Assembly (NCBI GenBank): GCA_027449165.1
Contig: DAIDMD010000137.1
Span: 1-42,659 of the forward strand
DNA: 42,659 nucleotides
Origin: Acidiferrobacter sp.
Lineage (GTDB): Bacteria > Pseudomonadota > Gammaproteobacteria > Acidiferrobacterales > Acidiferrobacteraceae
Direction: 5' to 3'
The position numbers were made by a program, and so were the translations under genes. Positions within the stretch are counted from its first letter, which is position 1, and the number at the start of each line of letters is the position of its first letter. A model generated the notes under the pieces. It had not been told where the DNA came from, ran no database searches, and worked only from the letters and a program-made list of their open reading frames with translations. Below are positions 9,257-18,358 of this stretch, piece after piece.

Positions 9257-10663
9257 ATGTCTGCGAATGTCTTAAAAATGATCAAGGATAACGACGTTAA
9301 GTTCGTCGATTTCCGGTTTACCGACACCAAAGGGAAGGAGCAGCACGTATCGGTGCCCTCGCATACGGTCGACGAAAAGCTCTTCGAGGAAGGAAAGATG
9401 TTCGACGGCTCCTCCATCGCCGGGTGGAAGGCCATCAACGAGTCGGACATGGTGCTCATGCCCGATGCCGCCTCCGCGGTCCTTGACCCGTTCACCGAGG
9501 AATCCACCCTGCTTCTGCGCTGCGACGTGTTGGAGCCCTTGACCATGAAGGGCTACGATCGTGACCCGCGGTCGATCGCCAAGCGCGCCGAGGCCTACAT
9601 GAAGAGCACCGGCATCGCCGACACCGCCTATTTCGGTCCGGAGCCCGAGTTCTTCATCTTCGACGACGTGCGCTGGAGCGTCGACATGTCCGGATCGTCC
9701 TGCCGCATCGATTCCGAGGAGGCGAGCTGGAATACCGGCAAGGATTACGAGGGCGGCAATCTGGGCCACAGGCCCGGCGTCAAGGGGGGTTACTTCCCGG
9801 TGCCGCCGGTCGATTCCTCGCAGGATATCCGCAGCGCCATGGCGCTCGCCATGGCCGAGATGGGGCTTGTCGTCGAGGCCCATCACCACGAGGTCGCCAC
9901 CGCCAACCAGAACGAGATCGCCACCCAGTTCGCCTCGCTGGTGCGCAAGGCCGACGAACTCCAGATCCTGAAGTACTGCGTCCATAACGTCGCGCGCAAT
10001 CACGGCAAGACCGCGACGTTCATGCCCAAGCCCATCGTCGGCGACAACGGCTCGGGGATGCACTGCCACCAGTCGCTCGCCAAAGGCGGCAAGAATCTGT
10101 TCGCGGGCGACGGGTACGCGGGCTTGAGCGAGACCGCGCTCTTTTATATCGGCGGCATCATCAAGCACGCGCGCGCCCTGAACGCCATCACCAACCCGCT
10201 TACCAATAGCTACAAGCGGCTCGTGCCCGGCTTCGAGGCCCCGGTCATGCTCGCCTACTCGGCGCGCAACCGGTCGGCCTCGATCCGCATTCCGTACGTG
10301 GCGAACCCCAAGGGCCGGCGCATAGAGGTCCGTTTCCCGGATCCGGGCGCCAACCCCTATCTTGCGTTTTCGGCGATGGTGCTGGCGGGGCTTGACGGGA
10401 TCGTGAACAAGATCAACCCGGGCGACGCGGCGGATCACGACCTCTACGAGCTGAGCCCCAGGGAGGCGAAGAAGATCCCGACCGTCTGCCACTCTCTGGA
10501 TATGGCGCTCGAGGCCTTGGACAAGGACCACAAGTTCCTCACCGCAGGCGGCGTGTTCAGCGACGACTTCCTGAGCTCGTACATCGCGCTCAAGATGCAG
10601 GAGGTCACGCGGCTACGCATGACCACCCATCCCATCGAGTTCGACATGTACTACAGCATCTAA
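9257..10663 (+). CDS. glnA: Glutamine synthetase type I
   Basis: GlnA makes glutamine from glutamate, ammonia and ATP. The 468-residue length and motifs are those of the dodecameric GSI-beta class: [17 protein letters not shown] at the start, [10 protein letters not shown], the GPEPEFF metal ligands, [10 protein letters not shown] and [13 protein letters not shown]. The tyrosine in DHDLYELSP is residue 397, the same number as the adenylylated tyrosine of enterobacterial GlnA, so regulation by GlnE is likely. The ATG at 9257 has an AGGAG ribosome site at 9246-9250. It is transcribed alone: a sigma-54 promoter precedes it and an intrinsic terminator follows 20 bases after the stop. Confidence 0.98.
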   Translation: MSANVLKMIKDNDVKFVDFRFTDTKGKEQHVSVPSHTVDEKLFEEGKMFDGSSIAGWKAINESDMVLMPDAASAVLDPFTEESTLLLRCDVLEPLTMKGYDRDPRSIAKRAEAYMKSTGIADTAYFGPEPEFFIFDDVRWSVDMSGSSCRIDSEEASWNTGKDYEGGNLGHRPGVKGGYFPVPPVDSSQDIRSAMALAMAEMGLVVEAHHHEVATANQNEIATQFASLVRKADELQILKYCVHNVARNHGKTATFMPKPIVGDNGSGMHCHQSLAKGGKNLFAGDGYAGLSETALFYIGGIIKHARALNAITNPLTNSYKRLVPGFEAPVMLAYSARNRSASIRIPYVANPKGRRIEVRFPDPGANPYLAFSAMVLAGLDGIVNKINPGDAADHDLYELSPREAKKIPTVCHSLDMALEALDKDHKFLTAGGVFSDDFLSSYIALKMQEVTRLRMTTHPIEFDMYYSI

Positions 10664-10711
10664 CAGGCGGTTCGCCTGACCGGGACCCGGGCATCCCCCG
10701 GGTCTTTTTTT
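10664..10711 (+). terminator. Rho-independent terminator of glnA, preceded by a small hairpin
   Basis: An 8-bp perfect stem GACCCGGG (10684-10691) / CCCGGGTC (10697-10704) with a five-base loop is followed by seven T (10705-10711). Directly after the stop codon there is another 6-bp hairpin, CAGGCG/CGCCTG (10664-10669 and 10673-10678, loop GTT). Confidence 0.93.
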
Positions 10712-10767
10712 CGGCCGACGTTCGGGGGGCGCGATCCGCGGGGCGCAAAACGACGGGAAGTACGACG

Positions 10768-10788
10768 CGCATCCTGTAAACGGATGCG
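10768..10788 (-). terminator. Possible terminator hairpin of the FNR gene
   Basis: CGCATCC (10768-10774) and GGATGCG (10782-10788) form a 7-bp stem downstream of the leftward fnr gene. On the minus strand only a short TTTT lies further down, so it is a weak terminator or an mRNA 3'-end hairpin. Confidence 0.35.
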
Positions 10789-10812
10789 ATTCCGGCGGTC
10801 CGAGGATCGGGT

Positions 10813-11547
10813 TTAGGCCCGCACGGGCCCTTGCAGGCAGAGGTTCCTCAGGGCCTTGGTGTCGAGGATCTCGGTCTTGCGCCCTTCGGTCGCGATGAGT
10901 CCGTCGTCGCGCAGTTTCGAGAACATGCGGCTTACCGTTTCGAGCTTCAATCCAAGGTAGTTGCCGATCTCTTCGCGGGACATGGGCAGATGGATGATCG
11001 CGCCGGGCTGGCCGCGGGCCTCGAGACGGTCCGAGAGGTTCAGTAGGAAGGCCGCGACCTTGAGCTCGGCGGTCATCGTGCCCAGCACCATCATGAGGCC
11101 GTGGTCGCTCGCGATCGCGCCGCTCAGCAGCTTATGGAATTGATGCTGGAGGCGGGGGAGGTCGGACAGCAGCCCCTCTAGTCTCGCAAACGGGATCTCG
11201 CACACCTCGCTGTCCTCGAGTGCGACGGCGTTGCCGCGGTGCGCATCGGTGCTGATGGCATCGAGGCCCATGAGCTCGCCCTCCATGGGGAAGGCCGTGA
11301 TCTGCTCGAGCCCGCCTGCGCTCACCTCGTAGATCTTGAAAAACCCCGTACGTACCGCAGCCAGGGACTGCAATGGATCGCCGGCGCGAAACAGGTGCTG
11401 GCCGGCGAATACCCGGCGCCTGCGTTTGACAAGATCGTCGAGCCTCCCCAGCTCCTCGGCGTCGAGCCCCAGGGGGAGGCAGATTTCCCGTAAACTGCAG
11501 TTCGAACAGCGCTGTCTCAGGTTTGCCTCGAAGCTCGTAACCGCCAT
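10813..11547 (-). CDS. fnr: FNR-type oxygen-sensing transcription regulator
   Basis: A 244-residue Crp-family regulator with all four cysteines expected for the oxygen-labile [4Fe-4S] cluster: C14, C17 and C23 in CSNCSLREIC, plus C116 in SEVCEIPF. The spacing copies that of E. coli FNR (20, 23, 29, 122). A cyclic-nucleotide-binding-like beta roll follows, then a dimerisation helix and a winged HTH with LPMSREEIGNYLGLKLETVSRMFSKL; the E-x-x-SR recognition residues are those that read TTGAT half-sites. A perfect FNR box lies 100 bases upstream of the ATG, suggesting autoregulation. Boxes of the same type precede several other operons in the window. Anr, Btr and EtrA are other names for this type. 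Confidence 0.95.
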   Translation of the reverse strand: MAVTSFEANLRQRCSNCSLREICLPLGLDAEELGRLDDLVKRRRRVFAGQHLFRAGDPLQSLAAVRTGFFKIYEVSAGGLEQITAFPMEGELMGLDAISTDAHRGNAVALEDSEVCEIPFARLEGLLSDLPRLQHQFHKLLSGAIASDHGLMMVLGTMTAELKVAAFLLNLSDRLEARGQPGAIIHLPMSREEIGNYLGLKLETVSRMFSKLRDDGLIATEGRKTEILDTKALRNLCLQGPVRA

Positions 11548-12091
11548 GAGTCGCCTTGTCCTATCGTTGGTGCGGTTTTTCGGGCCAGCCGCGGGCCCTG
11601 CCCCTTCCAGCGCCCTTCTCGTGACGCATATAAGGATATGCTACTTTTGATTAGTATCAAGGTCTGTCGTATACGGCACGTAAGTGTACTCCGTGCCACC
11701 GGGGCAGGGAACGGCTTCACCCCTTTCGTGCTGCGATTTATGCCTTTGGGGATAGGGAAGAACCGCCCACAGGGCCTCCGCCCCCCCCTCCGCGGCGGGG
11801 CCGCGCCGCCGCCCAACCCCCGTCCAGGCTTACTTCAAGCCTTATTTGGGTGTGCCATTGCGCGGGGGCCGATTAGGGACTATCGGTGGGTGCCGCCCTC
11901 CCGGGAAATGGCGAGCGGGTGGTGCGATGCGCTGGCGCAACCGGCCTGCCGCTGCGGTAGGAACGGACACCGGCGCCCGGGATGCCCGGACCGCCGGCAC
12001 CGCGCCTTTTTCGGTGCACCGTATAGCGCCCGCTGCAGAATGCCCCGTTTAGGAAGCTCGACAGGCGGTTGGGCAGGGCCGCCCGGGATTT
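11548..12091. other. Gene-free stretch upstream of fnr and downstream of the NarK-like gene
   Basis: About 540 bases without a credible coding region. It contains the FNR box at 11647-11660. The open frames here are very rich in Pro, Arg and Gly and show no family motifs. No tRNA or clear intrinsic terminator is seen. Confidence 0.6.
11647..11660 (-). promoter_or_regulatory. FNR box upstream of fnr
   Basis: TTGATTAGTATCAA is a 10/10 match to TTGAT-N4-ATCAA. Its centre is about 106 bases upstream of the fnr ATG. If used at -41.5 it would start transcription near 11612 with a 65-base leader; it could also act by repression. No gene lies rightward within reach. Confidence 0.85.
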
Positions 12092-13429
12092 TCAGGCCGC
12101 ACCCCCGTGGAGAGCATTTCGGGTGTCCCCCTTGTCGGCCCGGATAAATCCCCAGGAAATGCCGATTGCGACCAGCGCCAAGATCACGTAGGCGAAAAAT
12201 CCGCCGGCGTAGCCGTGCAGGCCCAAGGCATCGACTACCGCACCCAGAAAGGGCGGGATGATGAACCCGCCCGTGGCGCCGAAGCCGCCCACAAACCCCG
12301 ATGCCCCGCCCACCGCCTCGGGCACGTACTTGGGCACCATCTTGAAGACCGCCGCGTTGCCAATGCCCATGCCCAGCGCTATAGCCAGCTCGCCCGCCAA
12401 GCTCCCATAGAAGCTCACGCTGAAGGTGAGCAGCAGCGCTCCTACCAGCACTCCGGTATAGGCGAGCAGCGCGGTCCGCTCGCCGCCCAAGCGCTCCGAC
12501 AGCGCCCCGCCGTAGATGCGGATCACGGCCGCGAGCAACGAAAATCCTATCCCGCCCAGGAGGCCGGCCTCGACGATGGTCATGTGATAGAGATTCACCC
12601 AATAGGTGGGAAACCATGCAGTCAGCGCCAGGAATCCACCAAAAGAGACGAAGTAGAGGACCGTGAGGCCCCAGGTGCGCGGATTCTCGGCCGCTGTGAC
12701 CACCGCCTGCCACACCGCACCCGTGGGAAACAGTTCCTCCCCGTGCCGCCCTGCGATCTCGCGGCTCTTTTCCGGGCTGACGTTTTGTCCGCGCAGCTGA
12801 AAGTAATACGCATCGCGCGCGAATATACCGTAGACCGCGGCCCCAACCAGCAAAAACAGCAGCCAGGCGAGATACGAACCCGCAAGCCCCCACGCCTTGA
12901 TGGCCAAGGGCAGCGCCAGCGTAAAGAGCCCGGGCGCGAGGTTTCCGATACCGCCGTAGGCGCCGAGCACCCTTCCCTGCTGCCGCTGCGGATACCAGTA
13001 GGACACCTGCGGGATCCCCACCGAGAACGAGGCCACTCCGCAGCCACTTAGGAAGCCGAAAAATAGCACGAGGGGATAAAGCGCCGGATCGATACTCTTG
13101 GCGGTCACCAGGATGAACACCAACCCCCACATCCCGACGAGCGAGAAGCCGTAGAGTGTCAACATCGGTAGTCGCCCGCCCACGCGGTCCACCCACGCCC
13201 CGAAGGGGATGCGAAAGAGCGAGCCGGTCAGCTGGGGGGCGGCGACCAGGAACCCGAGGGCAAGCCCGCTCAGATGCATGTGCCCCTGGAAAAATACGGC
13301 GGCGGGCCCGTAAAGCGCGACAGCGGCAAACCCGACGAAAAACCCCCACGTGCCCATGATGAGGCCCCCTCGCGGGGTCCCCTGCAAGCGGTAACCGTTC
13401 GCCTGCGATTCAGTGATAGAAGCTTGCAT
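12092..13429 (-). CDS. NarK/NasA-type nitrate/nitrite transporter (MFS, NNP family)
   Basis: A 445-residue inner-membrane protein with about 12 transmembrane helices. The family marks are GTWGFFVGFAAVALYGPAAVFF at TM1, LTGSLFRIPFGAWVDRVGGR between TM2 and TM3 and the glycine-rich GGASGFVGGFGATGGFIIPP signature of nitrate/nitrite porters in the second half. It would import nitrate or export nitrite. No nitrate reductase genes are in this window, so whether nitrate is respired or assimilated cannot be told. It is transcribed alone. The upstream 500 bases hold no convincing FNR box; only a weak 8/10 match lies 526 bases before the start. Confidence 0.85.
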   Translation of the reverse strand: MQASITESQANGYRLQGTPRGGLIMGTWGFFVGFAAVALYGPAAVFFQGHMHLSGLALGFLVAAPQLTGSLFRIPFGAWVDRVGGRLPMLTLYGFSLVGMWGLVFILVTAKSIDPALYPLVLFFGFLSGCGVASFSVGIPQVSYWYPQRQQGRVLGAYGGIGNLAPGLFTLALPLAIKAWGLAGSYLAWLLFLLVGAAVYGIFARDAYYFQLRGQNVSPEKSREIAGRHGEELFPTGAVWQAVVTAAENPRTWGLTVLYFVSFGGFLALTAWFPTYWVNLYHMTIVEAGLLGGIGFSLLAAVIRIYGGALSERLGGERTALLAYTGVLVGALLLTFSVSFYGSLAGELAIALGMGIGNAAVFKMVPKYVPEAVGGASGFVGGFGATGGFIIPPFLGAVVDALGLHGYAGGFFAYVILALVAIGISWGFIRADKGDTRNALHGGAA

Positions 13430-14655
13430 CTGGAACCTCCATCAGTGCAGTTGTCCGAACCTTTCCTTGTCTCGACCAACATACCCGCCAAATGGTCGCG
13501 CGGCCGCTGGCGTCGCAGCCCCACCTCGCCGATATAAGGTCTGTTATCCCCCTGCGCCCTCCCTGCATATCCCGGTCGCATCCGGCGTCAACCCGGCGCT
13601 ATCGCATGCCACCTGCTGCGACCTACCCTCCGGGGACCGTAACTGCGGGCACGCCCCGGTTTCGCGCCCCGCAACGGCCTCTAAGGTTCCGGAAACCCCA
13701 ACCTTTGGCACCGCTATCTCCCGTCGGGGAGATCGTCCCGCAAAAGCGTGTCCTCAGGCCTTGAATCGAAATCCTATTCCTCCCGGCCCCGCCGCCGGCC
13801 CGCACCCGATCAGCGCTGCTGCCGGACATCCGGCGATCTGGGGCCGGACCGGCGTCGGGCCCTTTGCGTTTTGGGGCACTCGACATATTCCGCAACCATT
13901 TTTCTAAAATAATGCATCGCGCTTATTGTGTACGCCTGCTATCAGCGCCCCTCTTTAACCTATATCAAACCGCAAGGCGGCCTGCCACTCCATATATACA
14001 AAATGGGTATTAAATTCAACAGGATTCCGACCACAATCCCAACAATTTATAGTATTCGTATGGTCCCCTGCGCTCAAATAGTAGGTTATGCGTGCGGCCG
14101 GCGCCACGATGCGGTCCGGACGGGCGAGCGCGACATCCATCAAGCAAGGTCGATAGCCGGCCCTTTCGGCCCATGCCCCAGGCGGCTTTGGTTGGGGTGT
14201 ATCCGTCCGCCACCGTTTCTGTTGTAAAAGGCACCATCTGAAGAATCGCGGCGGTTTGCAGGACTTCGGTTGCGCGCTTAGGCGGTTTCCGGGAACACAC
14301 CGGTCTACGGTGGGGTATTTGTCAACCGACAGCGCCGGTCTTGAAGGCGCCACGACGGTCGCCAACGAGACCTACAAGTACCAGATCATCGTCGAGCTTC
14401 CGTTGGGTGCGGACCGCCAAACCGCGGCTGGGGACTGCAACGGCTTGCCGGATTCGGGACCCAAAAAAGATTTGTGGCCCTTCCGCCTAGGGTTGGGGTA
14501 TCCGGCGCGGTCTCTTCTCTCATGGTCACTGCGCCGCCTATGCCCAATCGGGCTTGCCGTGTACGGTTGGGGCGTTGGCGGGAGCGTCGTGGCGGAAGGC
14601 CCGGAATTTGTGGCAAGCTGCGGTCGCGCGGCTTGGGTTCCGATGAGGGTGCGTC
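13430..14655. other. 1.2-kb stretch without a recognisable gene, partly AT-rich
   Basis: No open frame here shows a known family. The part from about 13890 to 14085 is markedly richer in A and T than the rest of the window, as at promoters or insertions. TTAACCTATATCAA at 13955-13968 matches the FNR consensus at 8 of 10 positions. A leftward transcript from here would give the NarK-like gene a long leader. Frames over 14256-14655 encode unremarkable, low-similarity-looking peptides and may be decayed sequence. Confidence 0.5.
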
Positions 14656-15072
14656 ATGGGCGAAACGGTATTGAGAGGGAGTTGTCTGTGCGGGTCGGCC
14701 GCCTACGAGGTTCAGGGCGAGCCTGTGCGATTTTACCATTGCCACTGTCGCCGCTGCCGTAAGGCCACGGGCACGGGACACGCAAGCAATGTGTTGGTGC
14801 AAAACGGCATCCTTCGCTGGCTTGCGGGCGAAGATCTTTTGAGGATGTTCAAGGTACCCGAGGCCAAGCGCTTTACCCGGCAGTTCTGCAGCCGCTGCGG
14901 GGGCGCCGTGCCGCGTGTTGTCGCGGAGCTCGGCGGCGTCGTCGTTCCCGCCGGGTCGGTCGACGGCGACATCCCCATCAGGCCGCAGGCGCGGATTTTT
15001 TGGGATTCGCGCGCGCCGTGGTCCTGCGGGGGCGACGACATACCGGTGTATCCGGAGTACCCCGCCCCGTAG
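14656..15072 (+). CDS. GFA (CENP-V) family zinc protein
   Basis: A 138-residue protein of the family named after glutathione-dependent formaldehyde-activating enzyme. The zinc-binding cysteines are all present: GSCLCG near the N-terminus, HCHCRRCRK in the middle and FCSRCG in the second half, with the typical ending WDSRAPW...PVYPEYP. Most members have no established substrate, and a true formaldehyde role should not be assumed. It is a single gene: 144 bases separate it from the hemerythrin gene downstream, which has its own putative regulatory motif. Confidence 0.88.
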   Translation: MGETVLRGSCLCGSAAYEVQGEPVRFYHCHCRRCRKATGTGHASNVLVQNGILRWLAGEDLLRMFKVPEAKRFTRQFCSRCGGAVPRVVAELGGVVVPAGSVDGDIPIRPQARIFWDSRAPWSCGGDDIPVYPEYPAP

Positions 15073-15143
15073 CGGGGCCGCACGCCTCGATGGCCCAGAG
15101 GGATGCGCCGAACCCGCTTGGCCCCCGGCGCTCCTGGCCGGTC

Positions 15144-15157
15144 TTGACCTAGGGCAA
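15144..15157 (+). promoter_or_regulatory. Putative Crp/FNR-family (Dnr/NnrR-like) site before the hemerythrin-NnrS operon
   Basis: TTGACCTAGGGCAA fits TTG-N8-CAA, the relaxed pattern of NO-responsive Crp/FNR proteins, and matches the FNR consensus at only 7 of 10. Placed at -41.5 it would give a start near 15192 and a 25-base leader to the GTG at 15217. Confidence 0.45.
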
Positions 15158-15216
15158 TGGCGGGCGTCGGGAGGCGAGCCGACAATGAGGGCCCTCGTAT
15201 CCCAAGGAGAGCCATC

Positions 15217-15648
15217 GTGTCGAGCACCGTATTGTCGAGTTTTCTGGCGGCCCAGCATCGCGATTTGGACCGGCTCATGGAGGATGCGGACAACGCCTGC
15301 GGCACGCCGCGGGCGCTCGCGGCGCTCGCGGCGTTTGGCGAGGCCATGGAGCACCACCTGAAGATCGAGGAGCGTGTCCTGTTTCCGGAATTCGCGCAAC
15401 GCACCGGCCCCGGGGGGCCGCTTGTCGTCATGCGCCAGGAGCACGACGCGATCCGGTCGCTCCTCGCCCAAGGGCGCGGCGCCGGAGCGGCGGAGTGCCG
15501 CGCCCTGTTCGAGACCTTGACAGTTCTCGTGTCCCAGCACCATCTGAAAGAGGAGAACGTCCTCTATCCCATGACCGATACGGTGCTTGCAGATTGCGCG
15601 GGGAGCCTGCTTGCGGCCATGAGGGAGGAGCCGGTCGTCCATGGATGA
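15217..15648 (+). CDS. Hemerythrin HHE-domain protein
   Basis: A 143-residue four-helix protein with the His/Glu ligands of a non-haem di-iron centre: AAQHRDLD, MEHHLKIEERVLFPEF, RQEHDAIRS and SQHHLKEENVLYP. Such proteins bind O2 or NO or repair damaged iron centres. The GTG start at 15217 is chosen because AAGGAGA lies at 15203-15209; the frame continues 20 codons upstream without family sequence. It is the first gene of a tight operon with a DUF2249 protein (eight-base overlap) and NnrS-like membrane proteins, which points to NO or nitrosative stress. That role is inferred from context. Confidence 0.88.
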   Translation: MSSTVLSSFLAAQHRDLDRLMEDADNACGTPRALAALAAFGEAMEHHLKIEERVLFPEFAQRTGPGGPLVVMRQEHDAIRSLLAQGRGAGAAECRALFETLTVLVSQHHLKEENVLYPMTDTVLADCAGSLLAAMREEPVVHG

Positions 15649-15883
15649 GCGCTTTGTCGATGCCAGCGACCTCGCCCCTCCGGAACCGCTTCAGGTAGCC
15701 CTGCAGGCGGCCACTGCGCTGCGCCCGGGCGAGCGCGTGCGCGTGCGCCTGCCCCGGCAACCCTATCCGTTGTTCGGGCTGCTCGCCGAACAGGGTTTTT
15801 CGTACGAATCGGTGGCTGTGCCACGGGGCGAGGACTGCGTTTATGATGTCGTCATAACGCGCGGCCCGGCCTTCGGCTCATGA
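15641..15883 (+). CDS. DUF2249 (TusA-fold) protein
   Basis: An 80-residue protein of the DUF2249 family, with the start of a TusA-like fold (DASDLAPPEPLQVALQAATALRPGERVRVRLPRQPYPLFGLLAEQGFSYE, described in pieces: a helix between two strands and a PYPLF turn). It lacks the CPxP cysteine of sulfur carriers. DUF2249 is often encoded beside or fused to hemerythrin domains, as here and again at 35932-36621. It overlaps the HHE gene upstream and the membrane protein gene downstream, so stoichiometric co-translation is likely. Its biochemical role is not established. Confidence 0.8.
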   Translation: MDERFVDASDLAPPEPLQVALQAATALRPGERVRVRLPRQPYPLFGLLAEQGFSYESVAVPRGEDCVYDVVITRGPAFGS

Positions 15884-17166
15884 ACACTCGCGGGCTTGCC
15901 TTCGACGCGGCGCCGGCCCTGATGCTGGTCCTGCGGTCGTTTCTGGTGGCCCCCTGGTTCCTGGCCGCGGCCGGCGCGGTCCTCATGGCGGCCGGACCGT
16001 CGGCCTGGGACGACCGCTATACCCCGGGCATCCTTGCCGCCACGCATCTCGTGACCATAGGATTCGTGATGCTGACCGCCACCGCCGCGATCTTTCAGCT
16101 CGTGCCCGTGGTCGCCGGCGCGGCGCTGCCCTACGCGGCCCAGGTCGCGCCCATTGTCCGCTGGGGCTTCGCCCTGGGTGCCATCGCCCTGGCCGCGGCC
16201 TTTCTCGACGGGCGGCCGCTCCTCTTCGGGTTGGCCGCGGCGCCTCTTGCGCTTGCCGCCGGCGCCTTCACGCTGTCGGCGGCCGGGGCCTTGTGGCGGC
16301 TCCCGAAGCAAAAGACCACGACGCCCATGGGCTATGCGGTCGCCATGCTCGGTATCGCGCTTACGTTCGGCCTGGCCATGGCCGCCGAACGGGCCGCCGG
16401 CGCCCCGGCGTCGGCGACGCTCATATGGGCCCACCCGCTGTGGGTGCTGACCGGCGGGATCTTCGTGTTATGGGCGGCGGTGGCGGCCCAGGTCCTGCCG
16501 ATGTTTCAGGCGACACGCCCTTGGCCCGCGCGCCTCTCACTTGGGATCGGCCCGCTCGTGTTCGGTCTCTTGCTTGCGGCGCTGGCCGCCCAGGTCTGGG
16601 CGCGCGGGACGCCCGAGGAGGCGATCGAGGCCGGTCTGGGCGCCCTCGTCGCCGCCTACGCCGCGTTCATAGGCCATCGCCTCTGGACCCGCGGCCGCAG
16701 GCGCGCCGACGCCATGACGGCCTTCTGGTACCTGGGGCTTGCGAGCCTCATGGCGGCCGGCGTGATCGGCGGTCTCCTCGCGATCGGCGTCCTGGCGGGG
16801 CCCCGATGGCCGCTTGCCTTCGGGTTCCTGGCCATCATGGGCGCGGCGGTCTCCTTGATGGATGGTATGCTCTACAAGATCGTGCCCTTTCTCGTATGGC
16901 TCCATCTTCAGCGCCGTCCGGGACATGCCCCCGTTCTCATGTCGTCGGCGATCGGCGAGCGGGCCATGAAGGGCCATGCCGCCCTGCACCTGGCGACCGT
17001 CGGCCTGGGCCTCGCGGCCATAGCATCGCCGCGCATGTTCTGGGGTGCGGCCGCGGCCTCTTGGGTTGCAGACGGGGCGCTGCTTGGCGTCAATCTCGCC
17101 GCAGCGCAGGTCTTTTATCGGCGCGCGTCGCGCGCGGCCGGCGGCATCCCCCATGCGACTTTTTGA
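15880..17166 (+). CDS. Polytopic membrane protein of the NnrS / haem-copper-like group
   Basis: A 428-residue protein with about 12 hydrophobic helices. The segment ATHLVTIGFVMLTATAAIFQ followed by LVPVVAG resembles haem-binding helices of proteins found beside nnrS. Further histidines lie in WAHPLWVLTGGIFVLWAA and in KGHAALHLATVGLG, and LYKIVPFLVWLHLQ ends the second half. It could bind haem or copper in the membrane, but no enzymatic activity is known to me. It is coupled to DUF2249 (four-base overlap) and to the NnrS gene (14-base overlap). I assign the neighbourhood family, not a function. Confidence 0.6.
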   Translation: MNTRGLAFDAAPALMLVLRSFLVAPWFLAAAGAVLMAAGPSAWDDRYTPGILAATHLVTIGFVMLTATAAIFQLVPVVAGAALPYAAQVAPIVRWGFALGAIALAAAFLDGRPLLFGLAAAPLALAAGAFTLSAAGALWRLPKQKTTTPMGYAVAMLGIALTFGLAMAAERAAGAPASATLIWAHPLWVLTGGIFVLWAAVAAQVLPMFQATRPWPARLSLGIGPLVFGLLLAALAAQVWARGTPEEAIEAGLGALVAAYAAFIGHRLWTRGRRRADAMTAFWYLGLASLMAAGVIGGLLAIGVLAGPRWPLAFGFLAIMGAAVSLMDGMLYKIVPFLVWLHLQRRPGHAPVLMSSAIGERAMKGHAALHLATVGLGLAAIASPRMFWGAAAASWVADGALLGVNLAAAQVFYRRASRAAGGIPHATF

Positions 17167-18358
17167 CGCGCCCCACATCAGCTACTTCCTGGGCGGGCTC
17201 GCGCAGGTCCTGGTCGCCCTGATCCTCTGGGCGCTGTGGCTCCTTGGGGCGTTTGCCGGGGCCTATCCCCTGCCGGCGATGCCGGTGTCCCCGGTGGCCC
17301 TGCACGGTTTCTTGATGCTCTACGGGGTCTTTCCGTTTTTCGTGTTCGGGTTCCTCACCACCACCTTTCCGCGGTGGATGCAGACCGCGCCGATCGCCCG
17401 CCGGGCCTATCGCGACGCCTTTGTCCTGCGGGCCGCGGGCTTGATCCTGGTATACGCAGGCCTCGCCCTGGGCGATGCGGCCATCGTCCTGGGGGCCGTG
17501 ATCATGGCCCTCGGGGACGCGCGGCTGGTCGCGGCGCTCACCGGGGTCTATCGCATCGCCCGCCCCGCGGCGCGGCGCGGGGTCCTGCTCTTCATTTGGA
17601 CGCTCGGAGCCGAGGTCGCGGGGCTTGCCCTCTACGCCGCCGCCTTCTGGCCCGGTTCGCCCGTCCCGCCCATAGCCGCGATCCGCGTCGGCCTCTTCGG
17701 CTTTCTCATACCCACCCTGTTTGGCGTGAGCTACCGCATGATCCCGTTTTTCTCGGCCTCGGTCCTTCCGAACTATAAGCGTCCCCCCGGAAACCCCAAG
17801 GTCCCGATGGCGGTCTTTGCGGCGACCGCCGCCCACGCGCTGCTCGCAAGCCTCGGCTGGCGCGCCGCGCTTGCCCTCGTGGATGCCGCGATCGCGGCGG
17901 CCGCCTGGTATCACCTGGCGTTCTGGTTTCGACGCGATGTCGTGCGCCACGGCCTTTTGCTGCTCTTATATGCGGGCTTTGCCTGGTTGGGCGCGGGTTT
18001 TGCCCTCTATGCCGTCGGCGATGCGGGGCTTGCTGCGGGCTACCCGGGCCTGGGACGCGGCCCCCTCCATGCCCTGGGGATCGGCTTTGCGCTGAGCCTC
18101 GTCGTCGCCATGGCCACGCGCGTGACCCGCGGCCACTCCGGCCGCCCGCTTGCCAGCGACGCCTTAAGTTGGTTCGCGCTCGCCGGGATCGAGGCCGCTG
18201 CGGTCTTGCGGATCGCCGCCGACATCCCCGCCCTGGATCGGCTCGCCCCGTATGACCTCAGCGTGTTTGCGGCCCCGGTCGCGATCGCCGCCCTGCTGCC
18301 CTGGGCGGCCCGTTATGCGGTCATGCTCGCCACCACCCGCCGAGAGCCCGCGCCATGA
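17153..18358 (+). CDS. nnrS: NnrS family membrane protein
   Basis: A 401-residue protein with about 12 transmembrane helices. NnrS proteins bind haem and copper and protect against NO-derived iron-dinitrosyl stress in several bacteria. Family marks include the N-terminal LHGFLMLYGVFPFFVFGFLTT segment, the GFLIPTLFGVSYRMIPFFSASV stretch and LHALGIGFALSLVVAMATRVTRGHSGR. The frame is open further upstream, but the ATG at 17153 gives the normal N-terminus (MRLFDAPHISYFLGG) and overlaps the previous gene by 14 bases. It is usually controlled by NO-sensing Crp/FNR proteins, which fits the motif before the operon. Confidence 0.82.
   Translation: MRLFDAPHISYFLGGLAQVLVALILWALWLLGAFAGAYPLPAMPVSPVALHGFLMLYGVFPFFVFGFLTTTFPRWMQTAPIARRAYRDAFVLRAAGLILVYAGLALGDAAIVLGAVIMALGDARLVAALTGVYRIARPAARRGVLLFIWTLGAEVAGLALYAAAFWPGSPVPPIAAIRVGLFGFLIPTLFGVSYRMIPFFSASVLPNYKRPPGNPKVPMAVFAATAAHALLASLGWRAALALVDAAIAAAAWYHLAFWFRRDVVRHGLLLLLYAGFAWLGAGFALYAVGDAGLAAGYPGLGRGPLHALGIGFALSLVVAMATRVTRGHSGRPLASDALSWFALAGIEAAAVLRIAADIPALDRLAPYDLSVFAAPVAIAALLPWAARYAVMLATTRREPAP

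Noticed and set aside
9106-9291. A 61-codon frame upstream of glnA
   Set aside because: It runs through the NtrC sites and the sigma-54 promoter and overlaps the glnA start; no family features.
13955-13968. FNR control of the NarK-like gene through TTAACCTATATCAA
   Set aside because: Only 8/10 match with one damaged half-site, 526 bases before the start codon; not supported without a mapped transcript.
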